From Cryobacterium sp. PH31-L1 (GTDB taxonomy: Bacteria > Actinomycetota > Actinomycetes > Actinomycetales > Microbacteriaceae): a stretch of DNA of 64,000 nucleotides. The stretch lies in assembly GCF_030063145.1 (NCBI RefSeq), contig NZ_JASISM010000002.1, forward strand, positions 372,001 to 436,000, written 5' to 3'. Shown here piece after piece: positions 24,517 through 33,659 of this stretch; positions within the stretch are counted from its first letter, which is position 1, and the number at the start of each line of letters is the position of its first letter. Position numbers and translations under genes: made by a program. The notes beneath the pieces are model-generated. The model was not told the origin of the DNA. It made no database searches and was given only the letters and a program-made list of their open reading frames with translations.

Positions 24517-25164
24517 ATGGCTTGGACCAGAGACGAAATGGCCGCGATCGCGGCGCAGGAACTGAGTGACGGCGACTACGTGAACCTCGGCATCGGCATT
24601 CCGACGCTCGTGGCCAACAACCTGCCCGAGGGAATCCACGTGACCCTGCAGAGCGAGAATGGCCTGCTCGGCATGGGGCCGTTCCCCTTCGAGGGTGAGG
24701 AAGATGCCGACCTGATCAACGCCGGCAAGCAGACCGTCACGGTGCTGCCGGGGGCGTCGATCTTCGACTCGGCGACGTCGTTCGGCATGATCCGCGGCGG
24801 CCACGTGAAGGTGGCCATTCTCGGCGCCATGCAGGTCTCCGGCCGGGGCGACCTCGCCAACTGGACTATCCCCGGCAAGATGGTCAAGGGGATGGGCGGA
24901 GCGATGGATCTCGTGGCCGGCACCCCGTGCGTGGTCGTGCTCACCGAGCACGTCGCGAAGGACGGCACGCCGAAGATCGTCACCGAGTGCACCCTGCCGC
25001 TGACCGGCGTGCGCGTCGTGGACCGTATCATCAGCGACACCGCCGTGTTCGACGTGACGCCGACCGGCCTGGTGCTGCGGCAGCGCGCCCCGGGCGTGAG
25101 CCTGCAGGACATCGAGGACACCACCGAGGCCGCGTTTACGGTTGAGGAACTTGCTCCGGTCTAG
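24517..25164 (+). CDS. scoB: 3-oxoacid CoA-transferase subunit B
   Basis: A 215-residue beta subunit. [16 protein letters not shown] and the catalytic-glutamate motif [12 protein letters not shown] (Glu in SENG) identify the family, and [20 protein letters not shown] is conserved in SCOT/PcaJ. I use the second ATG (24517). AGGGAG is eight bases before it but only two before the first ATG. It pairs with the A subunit to form an A2B2 enzyme of ketone-body or beta-ketoadipate metabolism. No other pathway genes are adjacent, so the substrate is undecided. Confidence 0.9.
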   Translation: MAWTRDEMAAIAAQELSDGDYVNLGIGIPTLVANNLPEGIHVTLQSENGLLGMGPFPFEGEEDADLINAGKQTVTVLPGASIFDSATSFGMIRGGHVKVAILGAMQVSGRGDLANWTIPGKMVKGMGGAMDLVAGTPCVVVLTEHVAKDGTPKIVTECTLPLTGVRVVDRIISDTAVFDVTPTGLVLRQRAPGVSLQDIEDTTEAAFTVEELAPV

Positions 25165-25174
25165 TCGCCGGATG

Positions 25175-25209
25175 TGAAGGCCTCGCTCAGGTTCTAGGCG
25201 AGGCCTTCA
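25175..25209 (+). terminator. Terminator hairpin after scoB
   Basis: Perfect 12-base stem TGAAGGCCTCGC / GCGAGGCCTTCA with an 11-base loop, starting 11 bases past the scoB stop. It also lies just beyond the end of the small minus-strand gene, so it can act in both directions. Confidence 0.8.
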
Positions 25210-25214
25210 TCTGT

Positions 25215-25385
25215 TCAGGATTCCGGTTTGTCATCGTCCTGTTCGCGCGACCCGTCTGGGTTCAAGCGGATGATGCGCGGCCGGGCCGTGCGCATCCGTT
25301 CGTCGTCCCAAGCGTCAGTCTCGGGGTCGAGCTTTTGGTGGGCCGCGTCGGCTGCGTCGCTCGGATCAAGCGGATGCTGCGACAT
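25215..25385 (-). CDS. Small acidic hypothetical protein, 56 residues
   Basis: A 56-residue frame reading MSQHPLDPSDAADAAHQKLD, then RPRIIRLNPDGSREQ and an acidic tail. It starts inside the last 20 bases of the protease gene in another frame, suggesting translational coupling, and ends just before a terminator hairpin. The composition (Asp/Pro/Arg, no hydrophobic core) suggests a disordered peptide. I recognise no family. Support is positional plus a protein-like RPRIIRLNPDG segment. Confidence 0.5.
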   Translation of the reverse strand: MSQHPLDPSDAADAAHQKLDPETDAWDDERMRTARPRIIRLNPDGSREQDDDKPES

Positions 25386-26352
25386 AGGTGTTCTCGATGA
25401 CCGAGCCCCAGTACGGGCCGAACATGGTGTTGGCGATGTTGTTGTAGCCGAAGCTGTTGACCGAGTTCTGCAGGCCGCTGGAGCCGCTGCCGATCATCCA
25501 CGGGCCACCAGAGGAGCCGCCGGTCATGTCGCACGGGATTCCCTGGGACTGGCTCTGGCCGTAGGGGTCGGCGCTGGCGGTGCCGTAGCAGGACTGCAGG
25601 GTCTCGCCGGTGAAGGGCGGGGCCGCCGGGTAGCCGTAGGCGGTGTACGTGAGGCCGCGGCTCTGGTTGAACGTGACGCCGGAGGCTCCGACGCTGTCGC
25701 TCAGCGAGGTTCCGGTGGGTGAGGAGACGATGGCAAAGCCGGTGTCGTAGCTGATGTCGCCGTTATTGCTCCACTGGGTGGGCGCGTAGAGCTCGGTCGC
25801 ATTCCACTGGCCGAACGGTGCCGAGCCGTTCTCGTAGGCCGGCACGAAGATGAGGCGTGAGGCGAAGTTGCCTGGACCTTCATTGACGCAGTGCCCGGCG
25901 GTGACGACGGTGTTCTCGTTCGCGGCCGAGATGGAGTTGCCGGAACAGACGTAGTCGGTGCCGCCGAGGGTGAAGAAGATCTTGCCGATGTGCGAGATGG
26001 GGGAGACCCGGGTGGCTGTGGGCGACTGGTCGGGGTCGGCCTGCTGCGGGGCCACGAGCGAGGTGGCTCCGGCTGCGACGGCGCCGATCACGCCGGCCGC
26101 GATGTTATCCTGCACCAGGATCTCGCCGGGGATGGCGGACTGCATGCGTTCGGCGGTCCAGTAGTCGCCGCCCTGCTGGGTCTGCGGAACGACCCAGCGG
26201 TCGACATCCGCTGACGCTGACGTGGTCGTCGTGAGTGACCCCGGCGCGATGGCGGCCGAAGCTGCGCCGGTCGACAGAAAACCGCCGGCACCGACTAACG
26301 TGCCGATCAGAAGCGCCGAGAGGGCGCCGGTCTTAACTTTGCTTCGCATCAT
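25366..26352 (-). CDS. Secreted trypsin-like serine peptidase
   Basis: A 328-residue exported protease. A signal peptide covers about the first 33 residues (KTGALSALLIGTLVGAGG...AASAA). The catalytic triad is visible as His in VVTAGHCVNEG, Asp in SYDTGFAIV and Ser in TGGSSGGPWMIG, in S1 order. One likely disulfide involves CVN. The region before residue 130 is a pro-domain-like segment. The start at 26352 is chosen because GGAG lies eight bases upstream. An ATG nine codons earlier extends the signal without a ribosome binding site. The substrate is unknown. Confidence 0.9.
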   Translation of the reverse strand: MMRSKVKTGALSALLIGTLVGAGGFLSTGAASAAIAPGSLTTTTSASADVDRWVVPQTQQGGDYWTAERMQSAIPGEILVQDNIAAGVIGAVAAGATSLVAPQQADPDQSPTATRVSPISHIGKIFFTLGGTDYVCSGNSISAANENTVVTAGHCVNEGPGNFASRLIFVPAYENGSAPFGQWNATELYAPTQWSNNGDISYDTGFAIVSSPTGTSLSDSVGASGVTFNQSRGLTYTAYGYPAAPPFTGETLQSCYGTASADPYGQSQSQGIPCDMTGGSSGGPWMIGSGSSGLQNSVNSFGYNNIANTMFGPYWGSVIENTYVAASA

Positions 26353-26788
26353 GTGCTTCACTCCAGTTATCGATCGCATCCCACGGACTGTATTGCCGTA
26401 GGTATTAATACAATATTGAGGAGCGCACCTCTTGTCTACCCTTTATGGGTTACACCCATTAGGGGGGGAGAGATCTGATTTCGAACTCGATCAAAGATTG
26501 TCGACGTCTACGTGGGTAACCTGCGCGGACAATCCGTGCTTCAGCGTGGCGCCCGCAGCTAAACCGGGCGCAAGCTCACCGTGACAGCTCTTTTAGATTT
26601 GAATTGATCGCGGGAGCGCGCTCGACAGAACTTGCGGCCAAAACCTTGTGGGATTGTTCAACAATTCGGTAGGCTCTGGAAAACGCTGATCGGGCACCCG
26701 CTCTGAAATCGCGAGCAATACCCCCGGTGATCACGGGTTTATTTGGCGTACCCGGATACCCGGGTACGCGGGCGCTACTGGGAGAAAT
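26353..26788. other. Divergent regulatory region, no gene seen
   Basis: 436 bases between the secreted protease and the DUF969 gene hold no convincing coding frame. An AT-rich patch at 26400-26418 (GTATTAATACAATATT) is the likely protease promoter region. A small palindrome, ATGGGT tac ACCCAT, is at 26445-26459. CCGGTGATCACGG (about 26723-26737) and the longer operator-like palindrome at 26747-26768 lie before the DUF969 start. Confidence 0.6.
26747..26768. promoter_or_regulatory. Palindromic operator before the 5-oxoproline operon
   Basis: CGTACCCGG ATAC CCGGGTACG: nine-base perfect arms with a four-base centre, ending 20 bases before the DUF969 start codon. The operon ends with its own GntR-family gene, the obvious candidate to bind here. 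The site is longer than typical FadR-subfamily operators, so this is inference. Confidence 0.55.
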
Positions 26789-27508
26789 ATGCTCGTACTG
26801 ATTGGTGTGTTGCTCGTCATCGTGGGGTTTGCCATTGGCATGAACCCGCTGGTCGTGGTCACGGTCTCGGGGATCGTCACGGCTCTGCTCGGCGGGCTGA
26901 CACCGCTGGAGATTCTGGATGCCTTCGGAACGGGCTTTGCCAGCAGTCGTTCGGTGACCGTTTTCGTGATCGTGCTCCCGGTTATTGGACTGATCGAACG
27001 CTTCGGCCTGCAACAGCAGGCCAAACGACTGATTTCCCGGCTGTCGCGGCTGACCACGGGCCGGGTGCTGATCGGCTACCTCGTTATTCGCCAGGCCACG
27101 GCGGCGCTCGGCCTGAACAGCGTCGGCGGCCACGCGCAGACCGTGCGCCCCCTCATCTTTCCGATGGCGGAGGGCGCTGCCCTGCGCCGCTACGGAACCG
27201 TTCCGGGCCCGATCAAGGAGAAGATCAAGGCGCATTCGGCCGCGACCGACAACGTCGGCGTCTTCTTCGGTGAAGACATCTTCGTGGCTGTTGGCTCGAT
27301 TCTGCTGATCACCACCTTCGTTGATGCCACCTACGGCCTGCAGCTCGACCCCCTGCACGTTGCCGTCTGGGCAATCCCGACCGCAATCGCCGCCCTGCTC
27401 GTGCACGGATTCCGGCTGCTTCGACTCGACAAACAGCTCGACCGCGAGGTGCGCGCCATTGAGGCCGCCGACAACGTCGAGATCATCAACGCAGGAGGCA
27501 CGGCATGA
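26789..27508 (+). CDS. DUF969 family membrane protein
   Basis: A 239-residue integral membrane protein with about six hydrophobic segments (LVLIGVLLVIVGFAIGM at the start; VTVFVIVLPVIGLIERFG; VGSILLITTFV; VAVWAIPTAIAALLVHGF). The cytosolic-looking stretch RQATAALGLNSVGGHAQTVR with PLIFPMAEGAA is characteristic of DUF969. It overlaps the DUF979 gene by four bases (ATGA). The two families nearly always occur as a pair next to pxpABC and are thought to form a transporter, probably for 5-oxoproline. That role is context-based. Confidence 0.88.
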   Translation: MLVLIGVLLVIVGFAIGMNPLVVVTVSGIVTALLGGLTPLEILDAFGTGFASSRSVTVFVIVLPVIGLIERFGLQQQAKRLISRLSRLTTGRVLIGYLVIRQATAALGLNSVGGHAQTVRPLIFPMAEGAALRRYGTVPGPIKEKIKAHSAATDNVGVFFGEDIFVAVGSILLITTFVDATYGLQLDPLHVAVWAIPTAIAALLVHGFRLLRLDKQLDREVRAIEAADNVEIINAGGTA

Positions 27509-28473
27509 TTGGCGTTGAAGCGGTTTACTGGTTTGTCGGCGCGCTCTTTCTGGCTTGGGCGCTGCTCATTGCCGGTGATGCGGGCCACCCGCGCCGCTGG
27601 GGAAGCGCAGCCTTCTGGGGCCTCCTCGGCCTGTGCTTCTTCTACGGCACCTGGGTGCAGAGCGAACAGGCTCCCGGCTGGATTCTCGGTATCGCCGTTA
27701 TCGTGATGGTCGTGCTCGCGAGCACCGGCCGGCTCAAAGACGGCCGGGCACGCACGACCACCGATGAGGAACGCGACGTCTCCTCGCGCCGATTCGGCAA
27801 CAAGCTGTTCATCCCGGCGCTGACCCTGCCCGTCGTCACCGTGGCCATCGTGCTGCTGGCCCCCTACATCTCCATCAACGGACAGCTGCTGATCAGCCCG
27901 GTCAACACGACCCTGGTCGCTCTCGGGATCGGTTCGCTGGCGGGCGTGATCGTCGGTCTGTTCATTCTGCGGCCGCGCCAGGTCTTCACCCCAATTCTCG
28001 AAGGGCGTCGCATTCTGGAGTCGATCGGCTGGGCGGCACTGTTGCCGCAGATGTTGTCGACCCTGGGCATCCTCTTTACCAAGGCCGGCGTCGGCGTGGC
28101 CGTGGGTACCCTAGCGACAGTCGTGTTGCCGGAGGGCTCGCTGATCGCCGCCGTTCTCGTCTACTGCGTTGGCATGTTCCTGTTCACGGTGCTGATGGGC
28201 AACGCCTTCGCGGCATTCCCAATCATGACCGCCGCCATCGGCTGGCCGGTGCTCGTGCAGATCTTTGACGGCAACCCGGCGGCGGTTTTCGCCATCGGTA
28301 TGCTCTCCGGATTCTGCGGCACCCTGGTCACACCCATGGCCGCCAACTTCAACCTCGTTCCCTCAGCGCTGCTGGAGATGAAGGATAAGTACGGTGTGAT
28401 CAAGGCCCAGGTGGGCACCGGCGTGCCCATGCTCGGCGTCAACGTGGCCCTGATGTACTTTCTCGCGTTCTAA
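27505..28473 (+). CDS. DUF979 family membrane protein
   Basis: A 322-residue protein with about nine to ten predicted membrane segments. YWFVGALFLAWALLIAGD opens it, and conserved-looking loops include LLPQMLSTLGILFTKAGVG, MGNAFAAFPIMTAAIG and FCGTLVTPMAANFNLVPSAL. It is translationally coupled to DUF969 (ATGA overlap) and most likely forms the second half of the same transporter. The next gene begins 23 bases later. Confidence 0.88.
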   Translation: MIGVEAVYWFVGALFLAWALLIAGDAGHPRRWGSAAFWGLLGLCFFYGTWVQSEQAPGWILGIAVIVMVVLASTGRLKDGRARTTTDEERDVSSRRFGNKLFIPALTLPVVTVAIVLLAPYISINGQLLISPVNTTLVALGIGSLAGVIVGLFILRPRQVFTPILEGRRILESIGWAALLPQMLSTLGILFTKAGVGVAVGTLATVVLPEGSLIAAVLVYCVGMFLFTVLMGNAFAAFPIMTAAIGWPVLVQIFDGNPAAVFAIGMLSGFCGTLVTPMAANFNLVPSALLEMKDKYGVIKAQVGTGVPMLGVNVALMYFLAF

Positions 28474-28496
28474 ACCGCACAACGAAGTGGAGCACC

Positions 28497-29570
28497 ATGC
28501 CCGACGCATCAACCGTTCTCGACGCACCCGCACTGCTGGCTGGGTTGGCCCCGACCTACGCCGACGTCGTACTCGACAATCTGGCCAGATCCTATCCGCA
28601 CTCGGCGCACCACACCACGCATTCAGCGGATGACCGACCAACGCCCGAGCAGATCCACCCGTCGTTCTACACCTCGTTCGACTGGCACTCCTGCGTGCAC
28701 ATGCACGCCTTGGGCGTGATGCTGCTCGAGCACGGTCTGGACAGTGAGCGGGAGGCGGCCCTTCGTCAGGCGATCGGCGCCAACCTCACGGCGGAGAAGC
28801 TACTCGTCGAGGGTGCGTACCTGCTGGCCAACCCCAGCTGGGAACGCCCATACGGCTGGGCCTGGCTGGTGCGGCTCGCGGCCACCTGCGCGGCGTCGAC
28901 CGACGCCGAGATTCGCGGGTGGGCATCCGCTCTCGATCCGATCGTGGACACGGTGGCCGAACTGTTTGTGGCCTGGGCGGGCAAGGCCGAATGGCCGGTG
29001 CGTCACGGCCTGCACACCAATACGGCGTTCGGGCTCGGCCTGATGCTCGACGCCTTTCGATCCCTCGGCCGCGCCGACGCCGCGGCGGCCTGTGAAACGG
29101 CGGCCCGCACCTGGTTCCAAGCGGATGCCGACTGGCCCGGCGACTGGGAAATGAGTGGCCAGGACTTTCTCTCGGCTGGTCTGAGTGAGGCCGACCTGCT
29201 GCTCCGCGTGCTCTCACCCGAGCAATTCGCTGTCTGGTTCGCCTCGTTTCTGCCGAGTCTGACGGCCGATTCCCGCATTGTGCGCCCGTTTCGGGTCACC
29301 GATGAAACCGACGGCTACCTCGTGCACCTGCACGGGCTGAACCTCTCCCGCGCTGGGCAGGTGGCCCGCATTCTCGCTGCGTTGCGCCGCGCGCGGGAGT
29401 CGGCGTCCGCCGTAGACGCCTTGGACGCCGCCAGGGAACCCCTGCTTCGGGCGGGACTCGAGGCCGTTGTGGCGCAGGAGTTCATGTCGTCGCACTGGCT
29501 GGCGACCTTCGCCTGGGATGCGCTGATGTCGGCATCCGCCCTCGTGAAGCCGACCGATACGGCAGCATAG
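28497..29570 (+). CDS. DUF2891 family protein
   Basis: A 357-residue soluble protein. The N-terminal region carries [20 protein letters not shown], and [13 protein letters not shown] and [18 protein letters not shown] follow, which is the alpha/alpha-toroid-like pattern of DUF2891. The C-terminus ends [16 protein letters not shown]. The repeated WH and HTN motifs suggest a carbohydrate- or peptide-processing fold, but no activity is established to my knowledge. It stands between the transporter pair and PxpA and is probably cotranscribed, so it may act on a pyroglutamyl compound or on maturation of the system. Confidence 0.75.
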   Translation: MPDASTVLDAPALLAGLAPTYADVVLDNLARSYPHSAHHTTHSADDRPTPEQIHPSFYTSFDWHSCVHMHALGVMLLEHGLDSEREAALRQAIGANLTAEKLLVEGAYLLANPSWERPYGWAWLVRLAATCAASTDAEIRGWASALDPIVDTVAELFVAWAGKAEWPVRHGLHTNTAFGLGLMLDAFRSLGRADAAAACETAARTWFQADADWPGDWEMSGQDFLSAGLSEADLLLRVLSPEQFAVWFASFLPSLTADSRIVRPFRVTDETDGYLVHLHGLNLSRAGQVARILAALRRARESASAVDALDAAREPLLRAGLEAVVAQEFMSSHWLATFAWDALMSASALVKPTDTAA

Positions 29571-29575
29571 AACCT

Positions 29576-30334
29576 ATGGCCACGATCGATCTGAACAGCG
29601 ACGTCGGAGAATCCTTCGGCAACTGGACCTTCGGCGACGATGCCGCCATCATCGCTTCGGTCACGAGCGTCAACGTGGCCGGCGGATTCCACGCCGGCGA
29701 CCCGACGACCATTCGCGCGACCTGCGCTGCCGCCGCCGCCGCTGGGGTGACGGTGGGCGCGCACCCTGGCTATCGCGACCTGGCCGGCTTTGGCCGCCGA
29801 TTCATCGAGATGGATGCGACCGAGCTCAGCAACGACGTGATCTACCAGATCGGTGCGGTGCAGGCCCTCGCCCGCGCGGCCGGCACACGGGTGCAGTACG
29901 TGAAACCGCACGGCGCCCTGTACAACACGATCGCTCTCCACCCGGTGCAGGCCCGCGCCGTGGTCGACGCCGTGCTCGCCGTCGACCCGGCCCTGCCGCT
30001 CATGGTGCTGCCGAACAGTGAGATCGAACGCGTTGCCCAAGCCGCGGGCCTCCGCACCGTGGCCGAAGCCTTCGCCGACCGCGCCTACAACCCCGACGGC
30101 AGCCTGGTGCCACGCACGCTGCCGGGCGCGGTGCTGCACTCGGTCGACGCGGTGACAGCGCAGGTCGTGCGCCTCGCCGTCGAGGGAACCGTGGTCGCCG
30201 TGGACGGTTCGGTCATCGCGGTGCCGGCAGCGAGCATCTGCCTGCACGGCGACACCCCCGACGCCGTGCGGCTTGCCGCTGCGGTGCGTTCCGCGCTGGT
30301 GTCGGCCGGCGTGTCCATCGCCAGTTTCGTGTAG
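29576..30334 (+). CDS. pxpA: 5-oxoprolinase subunit PxpA (LamB/YcsF family)
   Basis: A 252-residue PxpA. It has the N-terminal [20 protein letters not shown], then [29 protein letters not shown] and [10 protein letters not shown], the metal/active-site motifs of the family. [19 protein letters not shown] and [12 protein letters not shown] follow. With PxpB and PxpC it hydrolyses 5-oxo-L-proline to glutamate using ATP. The usual ACGFHAGD cysteine is replaced (VAGGFHAGD). It starts 5 bases after DUF2891 and 3 bases before the PxpB-C fusion. Confidence 0.93.
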   Translation: MATIDLNSDVGESFGNWTFGDDAAIIASVTSVNVAGGFHAGDPTTIRATCAAAAAAGVTVGAHPGYRDLAGFGRRFIEMDATELSNDVIYQIGAVQALARAAGTRVQYVKPHGALYNTIALHPVQARAVVDAVLAVDPALPLMVLPNSEIERVAQAAGLRTVAEAFADRAYNPDGSLVPRTLPGAVLHSVDAVTAQVVRLAVEGTVVAVDGSVIAVPAASICLHGDTPDAVRLAAAVRSALVSAGVSIASFV

Positions 30335-30337
30335 CGG

Positions 30338-31900
30338 ATGCCGGCCCCCATTCGATCCATCCGGCCCGTGGGTGAGCGGGCGGTGCTCGTGCAGCTCGGC
30401 ACCCTCAGCGAGGTCCTCGGATTGTATGAGGCGCTGCGCGAGCATCCGCTGCCTGGGCAGGTCGACGTCGTCGCGGCGGCTGAAACCGTGCTCGTGACGG
30501 CCGACTCGGCGACCGAGGCCCGCAGCTTTGCTGCCCGGCTGCGCGCGATGAAACCGCGCCCGATTCCGGCCGGGAACGACGGGATCGTGACCATCGACGT
30601 GATTTATGACGGGGACGACCTCGCCGAGGTCGGCGAGTGCACCGGCCTGGGCCAGGGCGGCGTGATCGCGGCGCACACCGGTCAGCTGTGGACCGCCGCG
30701 TTCGGCGGCTTCGCCCCCGGCTTCGCGTATCTCGTCGGCGACGACCGCCTGCGCGTCTCCCGGCGCGCCACCCCGCGAAAGGCCGTGCCGGCCGGCGCGG
30801 TCGCGCTCGCCGACGGCTATTCGGCCGTGTATCCGCGGGTCAGTCCCGGCGGCTGGCAGCTGATCGGACGCACCGACGCCGCCCTGTGGAACCTCGACCG
30901 CGACCAGCCGGCCCTGGTACAACCCGGCAACCGGGTGCAGTTTCGCGCCGTGCGGGAATTGCTGCGCGTCGCACCGACGGTCTCGATGGCCCCGATGGCG
31001 GAGGCACAGCGCCCCGGGGACCTCGTCGTCGTGCAGCCCGGCCTGCAGACCACCGTGCAGGATCTCGGCCGCCCCGGCCTCGCCCACCTCGGTGTGGCCG
31101 GTGCCGGCGCCCTCGACCGTGGTGCCCTGCGCCGCGCCAACCGCCTGGTCGGCAACCCCTCCTCCGCCGCCGTGCTCGAAAACGCGCTCGGCGGCCTCGT
31201 GCTCGAGGCCCGCAGCGAACAGGTGCTCGCGGTGGCCGGGGCATCCGTTCTGATCACGATCAGCAGAACGGATGCCACCCCGCGCGTCGTTCCCACCGAC
31301 GCCCCGTTCGCGCTGCACGCCGGCGAACAACTCAGCCTGGGCACCCCGCTCGGGGGCGTACGCAGCTATATCGCCGTGCGCGGCGGACTGGACCTGCCGC
31401 TCACGCTGGGCAGCCGTTCCACCGATTCGATGTCCGGCATCGGCCCGGCCCCGCTCGTGGCCGGCACCGAACTACCGGTACTGCCGGCCCCGCCGACCAG
31501 CGTGGTCGGTGCCGCCGAACCCTCGCCGGCCCCGCCGGCCGCAGTCACCGTGCTGCGGTACCTGCCCGGCCCGCGTGCCGACTGGTTCAGCGCCGACACC
31601 CTCGCCGACTTCGACCATACCGAGTGGACCGTCACCGCCCAGTCAAACCGCATCGGTCTGCGCCTCGGCGGGCCGGCACTGGAACGCGCGCAGGACGGCG
31701 AACTGCCCAGTGAGGGCACCGTGTCGGGTGCCATCCAGCTGCCGGCGTCTGGTGTTCCGGTGTTATTTCTCGCCGACCACCCGGTCACCGGTGGCTACCC
31801 GGTGCTCGGCGTTGTGCTGCACGCCGACCTGGACCGGGCGGCGCAGCTCGGAACCGGCGCGCGCATCCGCTTCACACCAATTCCTTCAAACGAGAGCTGA
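30338..31900 (+). CDS. Fused 5-oxoprolinase subunits PxpB-PxpC (KipI-KipA)
   Basis: A 520-residue fusion. Residues about 1-210 are PxpB/KipI: RPVGERAVLVQLG at the start, FGGFAPGFAYLVGDD, and SPGGWQLIGRTDAALW. Residues about 225-515 are PxpC/KipA: VVVQPGLQTTVQDLGRPGLA, GALRRANRLVGNP, SYIAVRGGLDLP, GTVSGAIQLPASGVPV and LADHPVTGGYPV. The two are separate polypeptides in E. coli and B. subtilis, so fusion fixes a 1:1 ratio. They form the ATP-using part of 5-oxoprolinase with PxpA. A biotin carboxylase follows four bases later, giving the locus an amidolyase-like look. Confidence 0.92.
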   Translation: MPAPIRSIRPVGERAVLVQLGTLSEVLGLYEALREHPLPGQVDVVAAAETVLVTADSATEARSFAARLRAMKPRPIPAGNDGIVTIDVIYDGDDLAEVGECTGLGQGGVIAAHTGQLWTAAFGGFAPGFAYLVGDDRLRVSRRATPRKAVPAGAVALADGYSAVYPRVSPGGWQLIGRTDAALWNLDRDQPALVQPGNRVQFRAVRELLRVAPTVSMAPMAEAQRPGDLVVVQPGLQTTVQDLGRPGLAHLGVAGAGALDRGALRRANRLVGNPSSAAVLENALGGLVLEARSEQVLAVAGASVLITISRTDATPRVVPTDAPFALHAGEQLSLGTPLGGVRSYIAVRGGLDLPLTLGSRSTDSMSGIGPAPLVAGTELPVLPAPPTSVVGAAEPSPAPPAAVTVLRYLPGPRADWFSADTLADFDHTEWTVTAQSNRIGLRLGGPALERAQDGELPSEGTVSGAIQLPASGVPVLFLADHPVTGGYPVLGVVLHADLDRAAQLGTGARIRFTPIPSNES

Positions 31901-31903
31901 ACC

Positions 31904-33634
31904 GTGCAGAAAGTACTCATCGCCAACCGTGGCGAAATCGCCGTACGCATCATTCGCGGCTGCTCAGACGCCGGGCTCACCTCCGTCGCCGTCTACGCGG
32001 ATGTCGACGCCGATGCCCTGCACGTGGGTATGGCCACCGAGGCCTATGCGCTCGGCGGTGACAGCCCTGCTGACACCTATCTCAACGTGCCGAAACTGTT
32101 GGCCATCGCCCGGCGGGCCGGCGCCGACGCCGTGCATCCCGGCTACGGTTTTCTCTCCGAGAACGCCGACTTCGCCCAAGCCGTGCAGGACGCCGGCCTG
32201 ATCTGGATCGGCCCGAGCCCGGCGAGCATCCGGTTGCTGGGAAACAAGGTGTCGGCGCGCGAAATCGCCGTGCGCGTTGGTGCTCCGCTCGTTCCCGGCT
32301 CGCAGGGCACCCTCGAGACCGCTGTGCAGGTGCGTGCCTTCGCCGAGGAGCACGGCCTGCCGGTCGCCATCAAGGCGGCCTTCGGCGGCGGCGGCCGCGG
32401 AATGAAGGTGGTCTGGGAACTGGACGCCATCGAGGAGGCGTTCGACTCCGCCGTGCGCGAGAGCATTGCCGCGTTCGGTCGGGGCGAATGCTACGTTGAG
32501 CGCTTTCTGAACCGCCCCCGGCACGTCGAAGCGCAGATTCTGGCCGACGGTCACGGCGGGGTGATCGTCGTCGGCACCCGCGACTGCTCGCTGCAGCGCC
32601 GCAACCAGAAACTCGTCGAGGAGGCCCCGGCACCGTTTCTCAGCGCTGACCAGCGCGACCTCATTTACACCTCGGCCAAGGCCATCTGCCGGGAGGCCGG
32701 CTACATCGGCGCCGGCACTGTGGAGTATCTGTTGGCCGAGGACGGCGGCATCTCGTTTCTCGAGGTGAACACGCGTCTGCAGGTGGAACACCCGATCACC
32801 GAGGAGACCTCGGGTGTTGACATCGTGCTCGCCCAGCTGGCCATCGCTGCCGGCGGGGAGCTGCCGGTCGCCGAAGACCCGGTGCCGCGCGGCCACTCCT
32901 TCGAATTCCGCATCAACGCCGAGGACCCGGGCCGCGGCTTTCTGCCGTCGCCGGGCACTGTGACCACGTTCACCGTGCCGACCGGGCCGGGAATCCGGGT
33001 GGATGCAGGCATCCGCTCCGGAGATGCAGTGGCCCCGCAATTCGATTCGCTGCTCGCCAAGCTCATCGTCACCGGCGCCAACCGGCCGCAGGCGCTGCGC
33101 CGAGCCCGCCGGGCGCTCGCCGAATTTGAGGTCGCCGGGCTGCCGACCGTGCTGCCCTTTCACCGCGCCGTCGTCGACCTGCCCGCGTTCGCCGGGCCGG
33201 ACCGGCTCGGCGTGTACACGAGCTGGATAGAAACCGAGTTCGCCGAGCAGCTCGCGGCCGAACCCTCGCTGGTTGCGACATCCCCGGCCGGAGGCCGCCG
33301 CACGATCACGATCGAGCTCGACGGACGCCGGGTGGCGCTCGGTCTGCCCGAGAATCTGCTGGGCGGCCTCGTGCAGGGCGCTCCCGCTGTCCCGGCGCCG
33401 GTGATCGACGAATCCGACCCGGTCGAGCTGCACTCCAGCATGGTCGGCACCGTGGTCAAATGGCTGGTCGAGGAGGGGGCCACGGTGGCCGAGGGCGATC
33501 CGCTTCTGGTGCTCGAGGCCATGAAGATGGAGTCGACCGTCATGGCGCACCGCTCGGGAAGGCTGGTCGGTGTGCTCGTGGCCGTGGGGGACGGTGTCGC
33601 CCTGCACGAGGCCATCGCGCGCATCGATACCTGA
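31904..33634 (+). CDS. Biotin carboxylase-biotin carrier fusion (AccC-BCCP type)
   Basis: A 576-residue protein. It has the biotin carboxylase N-domain ([20 protein letters not shown]), the ATP-grasp glycine loop [13 protein letters not shown], catalytic [13 protein letters not shown] and a C-terminal biotinyl domain with the acceptor Lys541 in VLEAMKMES. Chemistry: ATP-dependent carboxylation of biotin. No carboxyltransferase beta subunit is nearby. Its place inside the pxp operon, after a PxpC domain related to the urea amidolyase carboxyltransferase region, suggests it serves this pathway. It may instead supply an acyl-CoA carboxylase in trans. GTG start. A paralogue is at 57291-59069. Confidence 0.9.
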   Translation: MQKVLIANRGEIAVRIIRGCSDAGLTSVAVYADVDADALHVGMATEAYALGGDSPADTYLNVPKLLAIARRAGADAVHPGYGFLSENADFAQAVQDAGLIWIGPSPASIRLLGNKVSAREIAVRVGAPLVPGSQGTLETAVQVRAFAEEHGLPVAIKAAFGGGGRGMKVVWELDAIEEAFDSAVRESIAAFGRGECYVERFLNRPRHVEAQILADGHGGVIVVGTRDCSLQRRNQKLVEEAPAPFLSADQRDLIYTSAKAICREAGYIGAGTVEYLLAEDGGISFLEVNTRLQVEHPITEETSGVDIVLAQLAIAAGGELPVAEDPVPRGHSFEFRINAEDPGRGFLPSPGTVTTFTVPTGPGIRVDAGIRSGDAVAPQFDSLLAKLIVTGANRPQALRRARRALAEFEVAGLPTVLPFHRAVVDLPAFAGPDRLGVYTSWIETEFAEQLAAEPSLVATSPAGGRRTITIELDGRRVALGLPENLLGGLVQGAPAVPAPVIDESDPVELHSSMVGTVVKWLVEEGATVAEGDPLLVLEAMKMESTVMAHRSGRLVGVLVAVGDGVALHEAIARIDT

Positions 33635-33659
33635 GCGGCCCAATCGCTACTCTGGGGGT

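Noticed and set aside
26576..27406. A 276-codon minus frame upstream of and over DUF969
   Set aside because: Gln/His/Asn-rich shadow; the plus strand gives a clear DUF969 membrane protein.
29315..31330. A 671-codon antisense frame over pxpA/pxpBC
   Set aside because: Shadow frame; the plus strand encodes PxpA and the PxpB-C fusion with all motifs.
31964..33643. A 559-codon antisense frame over the biotin carboxylase
   Set aside because: Shadow of a strongly supported gene, with no motifs of its own.
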